DNA of 64,000 bases from Cantharellus purpuraceus (taxonomy: Eukaryota; Basidiomycota; Agaricomycetes; Cantharellales; Hydnaceae): contig JALBUN010000001.1 of NCBI GenBank assembly GCA_025174535.1, positions 2,604,001-2,668,000 on the forward strand. Reading direction: 5' to 3'. This document shows, in pieces, positions 44,601 to 55,524 of this stretch; the first letter of the stretch is position 1, and the number at the start of each line of letters is the position of its first letter. Below the pieces are notes generated by a model that was not told the DNA's origin, did no database searches, and saw only the letters and a list, made by a program, of their open reading frames with translations. The position numbers were made by a program, and so were the translations under genes.

Positions 44601-46500
44601 CGGCGGCTCACGCTTGGTTCGGGAGAATGCATAGAACTGACCCTCAGTGTCCGAAACACAGGAAAGGGCAACGTCAATGACATTTGGATTATGCACAGTC
44701 CTTCAGCATGGTTTGACCTTGAGGGTCAAGGTAAGAGTTTTCTGATTTCTGCTGAAATGAAGGCCTGATTTCGCGGCTTAGACTCGCATTCGTCCACACC
44801 TTCTGTCGGATCGGAGGTCACATCGTCAAATAACTCTCTCGAAGATACTCCCCCTACCCCTCTTCTTCTCGAACGACTTCATGATTCCTCAACGTTAGCT
44901 CCACACGACTCGTTGAACATTCGCTTGATTTTTCACGCGGAACAACCTGGAACTCAGGAGCTCGAAGTGCACCTTGTATTTCGAGAGGTCTGCAAACCGT
45001 TATGGAGATATTTATTTTTGCACTGAACACCTTATATAGTCCTGTCAACCTGTCTTTTACGCAAGCAGATTACACTACTCCTTTGACGTGGATCCCATTT
45101 TGGATGTTGGGGCTTCTGCTAGACCCAGTGCAGGTCCTACAATTTCGTATGTTGTGAACGTCGAGGTCAGTCGGCTACTCGACCCATGTCAAATGTATCT
45201 GAATTTATATGTAGGTTGAGAATATCAGTGAAGCGTCCGATCTGAGAATCAGTCAGGTTACCAGCACCAGTGCAAACTGGTCGTGCACATCAGTGGTCCC
45301 ACAATCATTGTAGCTATTTTCACTCTCATTGACACGATTTTCCTGACACGCAGCGTTAGGGCGCACCTATCACATTTACTTCCACGACAGACTGGCAGGG
45401 TGCTTCTTCAAGCACATCGATGGGATGAAGGTTCGGGGTCAAGCGACACCAAGAATTTCGTGGTTCGTCAGCTTGGTGCCGTGCTTGAGGGACGCCAGAT
45501 CGATTCGTCCACCCCTCCCTCGTTAGACGTGTTGTTTAGCCACATTAGCGAGGTTTGACACTTTTTTCCACGGGTCCACCTACTTAAGAGCTTGCAACTT
45601 AGGCTAAGGACATTGTCTCCGCATGCAGTCCTTCCAATGCGAAGCTCTTCGAATCATCTCGACGCCTTGTCACACGTAGTCTGCTACTCGACCAGTACTA
45701 TCAGCTCTCACCTAGCGCTCTACCTCATATTTTCCCTCTTCGAAATCCACAAGCCCTAGATATCATTGTGTTCTGGGAAATACCTTTTGAAGGACGACGA
45801 GGCTATGTCGCTGTTTCAGGGCTGCTTCTAGGGGCCTGCCATGCCCCACTGGATGAGATCATACAACAGACGGAGACCGCTAAAGTGAAAAGGACTATGT
45901 ATGCCGAAACGACAAGAGAAAAGGGGGAGATTTTGGAGACCGTGAGGGCTTCTGAATGGAACGCAGAGACGGACCCGACGGTTGTGCGCGTGGTCTCCCA
46001 ACCTCGGATTGAGCATGACTTTTCGAAAGGGTACGCGCCACTTCTGTATCTTACTTATATCCTGATCTTACTAGTGCCAAGTAGATCCTGCTTTGTCCCC
46101 GTGACATTCACTATTCGAAACTTTTCATTAACAAATCACATACGTTTTGTCCTCCGACTCCAATCTGTTGACTCCTTCCAGTCTTCAGAAGCGTAAGTTA
46201 CTTCATACCCAACAACCTCATTCGTCTACATGCGATCTAATGTACTTTTGTAGACAACATCTTCCTCCTAGTTATACCGGCTCTTTGACACGTCGAGGAG
46301 CACTGAAGCCCTTGTCAACAGTAGAAGTGAAGGCAAAGATGTGGATAACCCGCCCCGGGATCTATGGTCTGAGCGGATGGCGACTAGAAACGGAGGTTGG
46401 CCAAACCTCAGTTGAGCCCTGGCGCACCCGGGCATTCTTCAGCCAAGGTCCACCTGCAGGCGAGGAAAGTGTTGTAACTGTGGTACAACGACCATCATGA
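41619..46500 (+). CDS. TRS85: TRAPP complex subunit Trs85/TRAPPC8
   Basis: TRAPPIII-specific subunit that acts with Rab1/Ypt1 in ER-Golgi and autophagosome membrane traffic. Nineteen exons: 41619-41760, 41815-42114, 42166-42319, 42372-42657, 42715-42978, 43032-43229, 43291-43416, 43472-43622, 43673-43821, 43876-44092, 44150-44304, 44364-44730, 44782-44987, 45040-45165, 45215-45309, 45354-45552, 45603-46030, 46085-46192, 46254-46500; 1305 aa. Every junction is GT..AG and in phase. Family landmarks: SLSPHVCVLPSPELAELL, EGDRTPSRDEGWNHPVA, SSTRRLPSRLFSSTRRLF, RRAAMWYVFAAHRLEKCGI, KPLTVYFLRKAHELYQIRPP and a C-terminal series of Ig-like beta strands. Its last bases are repeated at about 51.68 kb, marking the edge of the duplication that follows. 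Confidence 0.94.
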
Positions 46501-46599
46501 TATACTACCATACCCTAAAATGACAGATGATCCGTGGTGGCTAAGCGATGGGTACATACATGGCCGGCGAAATCAAAGTGGGTTCTGTGTGTAGGATAA

Positions 46600-47270
46600 G
46601 TTTATATTGACTCCAAATCTGGATCTTGAGACCCTCCGCCGCGCCTTTTGCCTGGGGCCCTTTCTTCGCCTTCTTGATTTCAAGCCTGAGTGTCTTGACC
46701 TTGGCGTTCAAGTATATTTGTGTGTGCAAAATTAGCGATCGATCATGTATCAAACAGAACAAATTCTACTCGCTCCAAGAACGAAGGACGTCAAGCTGAT
46801 GAAGGGTTACTCAGAACTGTAGAAATAGTTGGTGCAAGAACTAGGAAATGTCACGGGAATTGTGCACGAAGACAGTCGTGGCTAATTAGCTAGTCATCCA
46901 TGCGATCTGGTAAAGTCTGGTAAAGGAATGATAAATTAGGTCTCTTTCGGAGGCAGGCTTATTATTGCATGGAAGCTTGCCTTCATGACATTAACGAAGC
47001 CACCGAGGGTCTGCCGTATCTCGCTTACAGATTTTGTGTCTGCGATGATAGAGGCAGGTCATGAATTCAGTCATCAGCAATGAGGCCGAATACCGCGGCG
47101 CTGTGACACGACGCACTTGCTATTCGGATCGGGACAAAGATGAGATTACTCGCAAGTACCTGTGCAAGCGTGCGGGTTGACGGCGAAAGCATAGCTCAGG
47201 CCACCAGCCGCCTTTGTAGTTTTTTGAGTGCAGTGTAACGTTGCAATATATTATTTTTCGCAGTGCTTTT
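46600..47270 (-). pseudogene. decayed PMP22/Mpv17-family gene (copy A)
   Basis: Collinear with the intact gene at 51836-52764 but inactivated several times: the start ATG reads AAA (47270-47268), the frame from there stops after about 20 codons, roughly 200 bp including the codons for the first and second membrane segments are deleted (the sequence jumps from a YAFAV to an AQVLASNLIF segment), and an early stop follows IAWMTS. The C-terminal Lys-rich end (KVKTLRLEIKKAKKGPQAKG) remains partly readable. It is a clear relic of the duplication. Confidence 0.85.
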
Positions 47271-47503
47271 CTCAACTTCTCCAGTGTTCACGACAGAACC
47301 GAGAATACTGCATTAGACACGTGCCAGCTACCCAGCTGCATGCAGAAGGTCGCTGGCATGGAAACATGAGCCAATGAATTAGCGATGACAGGTTATCGAA
47401 AAGATCTAACACGTATAATAAATAGTATATTAGACTGCCACGGTTATTTTCTCATCCTGTCCGAGAAAGGGTTAGCTATGAAAATCGCAGGGGGTGAAAA
47501 ACG

Positions 47504-48856
47504 TTACCAAGCCTTGACATAGTCTGCTAGCGATACCATACATATGGTCTGCCAAATACCCAAGCCGATGCGCGGTGTCACGCCTCGATATAAACCTATT
47601 ATGCCGTGCTCTTGGTATACAAAGGTGAGCGTATTTAAGACAGTAAGATTTTCTGGTCGGTTGCTGGAAGCAGCCTCTCTGGACATAGACTGCATCTGGA
47701 AGTGGTGTTAGAAGTGCTGGGGAATGCCATGAAACCAACATTGATACCTCAATACGAACGACTTCTATGGGCTGATTCCAGGTTGCAAGGGCACCACCTG
47801 ACAAGAACGTGAGCAATTAGTTGGAGAACACACAATCCACTGACCAATGGCCGAACTAAGAATCTTGTCAAAAGCGCTCAAGGATTCACCATGCTGCTTG
47901 CCGTGCATTGTGCGTATTATGTCTTCAGCTAAACGAGCAAGGCCCATCCTAATAGCAGGGAACTTCAAAGTTTGTCTTCGTAGAATGCATAAAGCGTACC
48001 TGGAACCCCAATTAGTGCACTGACGGACGGCAACGGCGTTAACACCTTTGTAGATACCCTTGATACCCTCTTCACGGTAAATGTCAGCGAATAGTTCCCA
48101 CGTTGAAAGTGATTTCACGCCCGCGGCAGCCTGCTTGTGACGTGTGATCTCAGCGGTCTTCATGGCTGTACAAAAACCTATGGGAAGTATTAAGCACGAG
48201 AACCAACGGATTATTAATGACGTACCCATGGTGGCGTACGCCTGAGCGACACCTCCAACCATACCACCTAGCAAACCAGCAAAGCCTGCATTGATTCCTA
48301 ATTCCTTTGCTACCGTTTCAACCTCTGATGCAGTGAACAAGAGCACAGCACCCTTGGTTGAGGCCTCGATCCAGGCCTATATAGCGTTATGACGTGCAAG
48401 TTCAGAGCCAGGAAATGTCACGCACCCATGGGATGAGACCTTGGTAAAATCCAAGGATGCCCCCACGACTCCAGATTGTTTGAAAGGCTTCGGACATGCT
48501 CTCGGAGCGGTTAGCTGCCACCTGGGTCTTCAGGACCTCCAGTGGTTGCCCTAACGTTGTGACCTATTGATAACGTTCATATAAATGTTGCAAAGACAGT
48601 GAACTAGCATGCCTCCTACGAGGGATCTTCAGTACAAAAACATGGATTAGTAAAGTACGTACGAACTACATTGAAATGGTCGCGTATCATCAGTGAACCA
48701 ACATTAGCAGGTTATAAAAGGAGCGCACCATATTCATGATAGCACCTGTTGATCACATTAAATATGTGCCCCTAGAATACAATGAGGTTGCTCACCGATA
48801 ATAATGTTAGACCAGCTCACACCTTGCAGACCTGGTTCTTTCTCGATGGGGGCCAT
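47504..48856 (-). CDS. YHM2: Yhm2-type mitochondrial citrate/oxoglutarate carrier, copy A
   Basis: Inner-membrane carrier exporting citrate in exchange for oxoglutarate; yeast Yhm2 was also found with mtDNA. Signature repeats: [31 protein letters not shown] and [10 protein letters not shown]. Exons in gene order: 48856-48796, 48745-48729, 48665-48663, 48615-48613, 48563-48426, 48376-48226, 48177-48000, 47948-47845, 47797-47748, 47695-47504; 298 aa if the two 3-nt exons (TTC, GAG) that supply the conserved F-E before VTTLGQP are real. Frame is open throughout. It differs from copy B at several places (e.g. IEKEPGLQG against [17 protein letters not shown] against TQMAANRS), and copy B looks closer to the family norm. 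So this copy may be relaxed or specialised. Confidence 0.9.
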
Positions 48857-51664
48857 GGTAGTCGGCGATGAAGAAAGGGCGGTAGTATGGGACGGGTATG
48901 CGCGAGCTAGAGTAGGACGCGCACAATAATATCTCTGAAGAGTCATGGGGAGGCTATAAGTAGTACCTGCCCAGGTCCCATCAGCGACTTGTCATAGTCG
49001 CGAGAATATACGCGTCGCTGACAAAGCCTCGGGCATCGGTAGAGCGCCCAATCTACGCCATGAATTACTTGTAAACTCGAACCCTACAGTCTTTCATTTA
49101 GAAGAGTTGTCTTCGACTGATGAACTACCTGGACTGGGGGCTACAGAGACTTGTAGAGTCCAAGTTAGGAGTCAAAGTTAGGAGATGCAAGTTAGGGGAT
49201 TGCAAGTTCCGCTTCGGCCCTCGAGGCCTCGAAGCTCAATTGGCCTCCACATACGATGTAATGATATTCAGTTCTCGATGCCAAATCCCACAAGACGACA
49301 CATAGATTTTTGGTCACTGGATGCCTCGCTGGCGCGTTATAGAATCCTTACCTGTGGTGGAGTCGGGATATTACTTGACGACCATAATGTTGACGGGCAT
49401 AATTTGACCATCATCTTTTCATCTCCTGTTTATAGATCCTACCTTATTCACCGGCAAGTCACCGCACCTCTCCTCCATCTGCAAAATGAGTGTCCTTTTC
49501 AGATGCCCACCTCTGCCATTTACCATGCTCACATGTTCAATACGATCGACGACGTTGTTAAAGAGGCTAGCAATCTCTTGGGCTCTATCAAATATGAATT
49601 AGAAGCACGAAGGCGGCAAGATATCGATGTTTCCGATCCAATCATGAGCCACTTCTGTTTATGGATAGTTTTGGTAAGATGATCTTCGTGCCAGAGTGAA
49701 TGATCTGTTCAAACTCGATGGCACTTATCAGCCACGGTGAGACTAAGATATAAGCAATTGGCTGGATATATATTTACTTTCTCCTCCTAGCCTTCTGTTC
49801 AATACCAGCGGTCCTGGAAAGCGAGCCCCTCCCAACATTGGAGATTTCATTTCGAGGCTCGTTAGGAAGCCAGAGACGCCCTTGATTTAAGGGATGTACT
49901 TGTCGCTTGGACTCGCCTTGCAGTGTTCGAGGATAGTAAACCAGTCACCTAATACTCTGGAACGGCACCATTAAATGCAGCCATTGCATGTCAAGTTTTT
50001 CAATGCCTTACGTTGTCACGGTACTTGGTTCTCAACGCATTGCTTGACTGTGCGGCGGACATCCCTCACTAGGATCTTCTTCCTCGATAGACACAACTTT
50101 AGCTGTCACCATTTGCTGCGGCGGGGTTCGACATCTTTACGGCTACCTTGAATGTGGTCCTCTAGTGCCTGCAGTTTAATGTTGTAGACAGAAAAATGCA
50201 TGCAACTCTTTCACATCTCTCAGCAAGACGTCGCAGCAAGTTTTGGATCGATTGCGATGCAGCCCAGATTACGCCTACCGTACTTCCTAATACATCTTAC
50301 ATGGGCAAAGCAAGATGGAAACCGGGACGGGTAATGGGCGATCAGTTCTCCAAGAGACGGTCAAAACGTTTGCATCGGCGTCAATTACAGCTAGGCTTGT
50401 CATCTCAGGAATTGGTCTCTTGCTGGATACTGTTTCAAAATATATCAGTTCATAAGGAACTAGGCGACTTTATCGTTTGGAGCGACACTGGTCGTTTCGA
50501 TACGAAAGAATCCTAGAGCGCATATCTCCTTCAGGAGGTACATCTATCATCGAGGATCAACCTATCGTGGATCAGGTATGGCACTGGCACTGGGGCAGGT
50601 ATTTGGCTCCCGATTACCTTTAGTGACAGTGTATACTAAACGCTGACAACTATGCAGATATCACTTCACTGTGCACTTCTGTTGCGGTTTGACGCCAAGA
50701 GAGCTAGCCCACTGCTATATCTACTGATGTTCCGTCGCATCCTCTCACTCAGGATGGAATCAACGCTCTTAATGCACGTGGACGTATTAATCTCTCTAAC
50801 CTGTCCAAAAATTACCCATGGAGAGAAGAACTGGCTCATGCAACTTACTCATTTGTGACCTATGGCATATATTTCGAGCAAGCAGAACGCTGAAGTAGTC
50901 CAAATCGGCTTTGCGCGGTTGAATGGTGAGGAAAACGTCAAGAGGGTATATTTTTAGAGACTAGGTTCTACCTCGGAAGTCTAGATGTCCTGCAGCGTTG
51001 TCTTGAATGATTTACTTCCCGTTGCAACCGCCCTGCAATATTTCAAAGTGGAATGTTGTCTACTGATTCGCTGATCGAAACCGGTCTTCAGTTCAATTTA
51101 CAATATGTAATTAAAGCCTTTGGTGCTGATGCTGCAGCCTCGCCTGCCACCGGTGACAGTGTTTGAGGCCTTGGCACTTGCCTCCAAGCTAGAACCTTAG
51201 AGAGGTATGCCCCTCCTCGGATTTATCCCAGCTCCTTTCTTCCTTGTTCGGTTTTAGCAACACGGGTGGTGTATCTGCGTCTGGGGTGGTGATCACCGGT
51301 TTCGAATCTCGATCTCGAATATTACCGACAAACACATCACTCAACTGAGGCATGCGAGTCCTACATTTCTCCCGTCTCACTTCTGATATGTTATTTACCT
51401 GCCTTACTTTTTGTCTGCCATCTGTCTGACTCACCTGAGCCTCAGCTCTGCAATCAAGTCCCGCCCCATCATTAATTCTTATCTACACCCCACACTGCGC
51501 GAGCCTTTTTTCATAGCCTCAATTCGCAAAATAACTTCTTCCCATTTATCACCCCTTGTATACTGGAAAGGTGGGGAGCGCGAATTAATCATTGTGGTAT
51601 GTTTTTAGGTGAGGTAGCCCATGAATTGGAGCGAAGCCTGGATGAGCGGTGGATGGTATGAGGG
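48857..51664. other. spacer between duplicate units with gene debris
   Basis: Degenerate sequence. At 49158-49206 a short tandem repeat of about 16 bp (AAGTTAGGAG unit) occurs three to four times. 49290-49680 is an open plus-strand segment (SLDASLARYRILTCGGVGIL, HMFNTIDDVVKEASNLLGSI) of unknown family without a reliable start. More protein-like fragments follow with stops between them. No transposase or reverse transcriptase motif is recognised. Confidence 0.45.
50196..50894 (+). pseudogene. relic of an unknown protein gene
   Basis: Two blocks read as ordered protein: 50380-50513 (SSQELVSCWILFQNISV, KELGDFIVWSDTGRFDTKES) and 50726-50894 (DVPSHPLTQDGINALNARGR, INLSNLSKNYPWREELAHAT, YSFVTYGIYFEQAER). 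Between them are stops and frame changes that short introns do not explain. They seem to derive from one multi-exon gene now broken. Family unknown to me. Confidence 0.4.
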
Positions 51665-51835
51665 AGATGCATGTGTGACTTTAGGACAACGACCAGATAG
51701 TGGATATATTACCATGCCCAAAATTGACAATTGAAAATCAGTGCTGACAAAAAAGGTACAGATCCGGTAAAGTGAAAGTAGTTTCCATTTCCAAGACAAG
51801 TTGTTATAAATTTCATGAACTAGGTCCTGGGGCTC

Positions 51836-52764
51836 TTACTCGCCCTTTGGTTGGGGTTCCTTCTTCTTCTCCTGCTCCTTCGCGGCTTTAAGCGCGGATG
51901 CCTTGACACCGGTGTTGAGGTACGTCTGTATACAACATTAGGGATCGGATACATATCACATAAATCAAATTCTACACACTCCAAGAACAAAGGACACCAA
52001 GTTGAAGAAGGGTACCCAGAGCTGTAGACACGATTAGTACTAGAACTAGGAGACAACATATCAATTGACCTCTTGTGGGATATACTTCTGTGCGAAGACT
52101 GTTACAACCGGGGAAGTCATCCATGTGATCTAGTAAATAGGTTAGTAAATCAAATGTGTCTCGTTCGCAAGCAAGCTCAGTGCATCGAAACTTGCCTTCA
52201 TGAAGGTCATGAAGCCGCCTTTGATGGTCTTCTTTATTCCACTTGCAGATGTTCTACCTGCGATAATAGCTATGCAGGCCAGATATACTAGCAGATCATG
52301 AATTCAATCAATAGGTACGAGGCCAAATTCCGCCGCTGCCGTGACACGACGCACCTACTGCTTGGATCGGGGCGACGATGAGATTGCTCGCGAGCACCTG
52401 CGCGAGCCTGCGCCCCGCAAGCGTACGCTGCAGGCGACCCACAAGGACATGTCCAAGCGGTGCGGAAACGCAGAAGCCATATAGGGCCATTTTGAACGCG
52501 CGCGAATCAACCTTCATGACAGCGAGAGCATAGCTCAGTCTGCTGGCCGATTTTGAGGTGCGCGAAGGCACACCAGCGAGATGAGAGGCAAGGATATCCT
52601 GGACGAAGGAAAGGACACCTGTGGGTATATACGTACGTGTTTAGTGACAGTCGATAGACAAATGTGACGTGCATTTGACCTGCTGTAATTGCCTTCGTTC
52701 GCAAAGGGTGTGCTGCAAGCTGTGCAGAGTAGCGTTGCAATAGGTTGTTTTTCGCAGTGCTCAT
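51836..52764 (-). CDS. PMP22/Mpv17-family membrane protein (copy B, intact)
   Basis: Four-helix membrane protein of peroxisomal (PXMP2/PMP22) or mitochondrial (Mpv17/Sym1) type, thought to form pores. Exons in gene order: 52764-52680, 52618-52355, 52287-52196, 52129-52070, 52021-51980, 51925-51836; 210 aa. Family motifs: LLQRYSAQLAAHPLRTKAIT, GVLSFVQDILASHLAG, MALYGFCVSAPLGH, NLIVAPIQAVVYLACIAII, ITWMTSPVVTVFAQKYIP and LWVPFFNLVSFVLGTYLNT. Intron 3 is GC..AG (AAG|GCAAGT) with a perfect TACTAAC branch site; no GT donor keeps the frame. The C-terminus is Lys-rich (KEQEKKKEPQPKGE), as in PMP22-like proteins. It lies directly downstream of YHM2 on the same strand. Confidence 0.9.
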
Positions 52765-53007
52765 CTCAAGGACTTAGTGATTGTTCACGATAGATCAGAG
52801 AATGCTGAAGTAGACCCGGCTACTCGGCTTAGTTAAAGCCGTTGACATATGATGTGCATGACATGAGCCATTGAAACGAGCTATCAGAACAGAATATCGA
52901 AAAATCTAACGCAAATAATAAATAGTGAGTTCTATTACTATAGTTTATTTTTTCACCCTATTCGTAAAAAAGGGGTTAGCAATGGAAGACGCTTGTGGTG
53001 GACAACG

Positions 53008-54380
53008 TTACCAAGCCTTGACATAGTCTGCTAGCGATACCATACATATGGTCTGCCAAATACCCAAGCCGATGCGCGGTGTCACGCCTCGGTATAGACC
53101 CTTTATGCCGTTCTCTCGGTATACAAACGCAAGCGTATTAAAGACAGTGAGATTTGCCGGTCGGTTGCTAGAGGCAGCGTGTTTGGACATTGACTGCATC
53201 TGGGAGCGGTGTCAGCGATACTTCTGAAAAATGCCATAATATCAATGCTTGATACCTCAACACGAACGACTTCTATAGGCTGATTCCAGGTTGCAAGCGC
53301 ACCACCTATAACAGAAACGTAAGCAATTAGTGGGAGAGAACACGCAATCCACTGACCAATGGCCGAACTGAGAATCTTGTCAAAAGCACTTAAGGATTCA
53401 CCATGTTGCTTGCCACGTGTTGTGCGTATCAGGTCTTCAGCTAAACGAGCAAAGCCCATCCTAACAGAAATCCTCAAAGTTGATCACCATAGAAATACAC
53501 AAGGCATACCTAGAACCCCAGTTTGTGCACTGACGAACGGCCACAGCGTTGACACCTTTATTAATACCTTTGATGCCCTCTCGACGGTAAATGTCAGCGA
53601 ATAGTGCCCATGTAGAAGGGGGTTTCACGCCCGTGGCAGCCTGCTTGTGACGTGTGATCTCGGCGGTCTTCATGGTTGTACAAAAGCCTGTACGAAGTAT
53701 CAAGCACGAGGACTAACAAACCATGTCTGACGTACCCATAGTGGCGTACGCCTGAGCGACACCTCCGGCCATACCACCGAGCAAACCAGCAGTACCGGCA
53801 TTGACTCCCATTCTCGTCACTGCCGTCTCGACCTCTGAAGCAGTGAACAAGAGTACACCACCCTTGGTTGAGGCCTCGATCCATGCCTGTGTAACGTTAT
53901 TTATAACTTGCAAGGCCGGAGTCAACATATAACACACCCATGGGATGAGACCTTGGTAAAATCCAAGGACACCCCCACGACTCCAGATTGTACGAAAGGC
54001 CTGGAACATGCTCTCGGAGCGGTTAGCTGCCATCTGGGTCTTCAGGACCTCCAGTGGTTGCCCTAACGTTGTGACCTATTGATAACGTTCATATATATGT
54101 TGCAAAGACAGCACACTTGAACAAACATGCCTCCTACGAGGGATCGTCAGTGCAAAGTTGAACATGAATTAGGAAAGTACGTACGAACTACATAGAACCA
54201 ATGGTCGCGTGTCATCAGTGAGCCAACAGCAGTACTTAGTAGCAGAAGCGCACCATATTCATGATAGCACCTGTGGATCACATTAGGTACACACTCTACA
54301 ATACGACGAGGTTGCTCACCAACAGCAATGTTAGACCAGTTCACGCCTTTCTGGCCTGGTTCTCTTGCGATGGGGGCCAT
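53008..54380 (-). CDS. YHM2: Yhm2-type mitochondrial citrate/oxoglutarate carrier, copy B
   Basis: Same architecture as copy A. Exons in gene order: 54380-54320, 54270-54254, 54187-54185, 54133-54131, 54075-53938, 53886-53736, 53687-53510, 53460-53357, 53305-53256, 53199-53008; 298 aa. Motifs: [91 protein letters not shown] and [19 protein letters not shown]. The 17-nt exon 2 and the candidate 3-nt exons TTC and GAG are conserved in sequence and flanks with copy A. The GAG exon would be followed by a GC donor. This copy fits the family better and is the likely principal gene. Confidence 0.92.
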
Positions 54381-54520
54381 GAGGTCGGCGATGAAGAGTG
54401 GTATGGGGACGGGTATACGTGAGCTGTAGACGGTAGGACGCGCAATTTATTTCTGCAATGGGGACTCTTTGGGCGTCTACCCACATAAAATCACGCGACT
54501 TGTCTTCAACCAGCAACGTA

Positions 54521-55524
54521 CGATCTAGGTACTAGCTTTGCTTGTCGCTGCTCATAAAAGAAATGAAGTGTCATTGGCTCCGCTCAGTCTCTGCAGACTT
54601 TCCTCATTGTCTCCAATGGTGTGCAGCGTTTTTCTTCCTAATCCTGACCGGTGCTTGGCGCCAACGCCGACGCCGTAAGGTTCTCCGGGCACTGCTTGCC
54701 TCGATCGCTCATGCTTGATACCCATACTACTGGCACATGCCCCGGTGTATTCTCAACGCGTTGTGCGCTCCAGCATACTATGTCGACCCATTGCAGTCGC
54801 GATCTCATCGCTTCCTCGTACGCGACGACATGCTTGGTGCATTTTGGGGCGTACATATGAACCTGTTCGAGCCGCGATTGGTACCCCTCAATGGCCTATG
54901 ACTTCAGTTACAATAGTTTTGTTTTCAATCGTAAGGGACGCTAGATGGGATACGGAAGGCCATCCATGTCGGCTTAGACACTGCTGGGGTATGCAGCACG
55001 ACGGATTACTGGATGACTGTATCTTACAAGACATCTGAGGTTGAGATATCCATCATTTCGCGCTTGCCCCTCCGTGATTTTTGGTCTCCAATTCGGAGTA
55101 TGTGTAAGTGTAGTTTTAGATTCTTCGGGAAGTCAAATTTGCACTAGTTGGCAGGCCATAAATAATGTTTCCTACGGTACTTACAGCTGCTACGTTCAAA
55201 CCTAGGAAGTTAGAAACGGTTTCATAACCAAATATTGAATATTGTAGCTGAAGCCCGGATCAAGCCAAACCATATCAATCGTGTTACACAACTTTAAGTT
55301 GGCCTCTTCTTGGTCGAGCTGAGCTGTCTGACTGATTTCAAGGCTTGCACGTGAGTATAAGACCTAGCTCCTCATGAAAGGGCAATAAAAGTAGTCGCTA
55401 ATTGTAAGTGAAAGTAAAAGGGTTGTGAGCGGGAGTAGAGTTTACGCAAGCAAATCGGCCGCAAGTCTTCGTCATCCGGTCCAAGGGCTCTCTCAGCCCA
55501 CAACGACATTTCATCTATTCTGCC
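54521..55524. other. intergenic region upstream of AFG3
   Basis: About 1 kb with only short open frames. It carries the AFG3 promoter; no TATA box or other gene recognised. Confidence 0.4.

Larger units (their letters stand above)
46465..48990. repeat. direct duplication, copy A (dead PMP22 + YHM2)
   Basis: The order, orientation and even intron sequences match copy B at about 51665-54520. The left edge lies in the last codons and 3' flank of TRS85. Boundaries are approximate because divergence is gradual. Confidence 0.8.
51665..54520. repeat. direct duplication, copy B (PMP22 + YHM2)
   Basis: Second unit of the duplication. It starts with a remnant of the TRS85 3' end (ACAACGACCA.. about 51692, matching 46485 onward) and runs past the YHM2 start. 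Both genes in this unit are intact. Confidence 0.8.
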
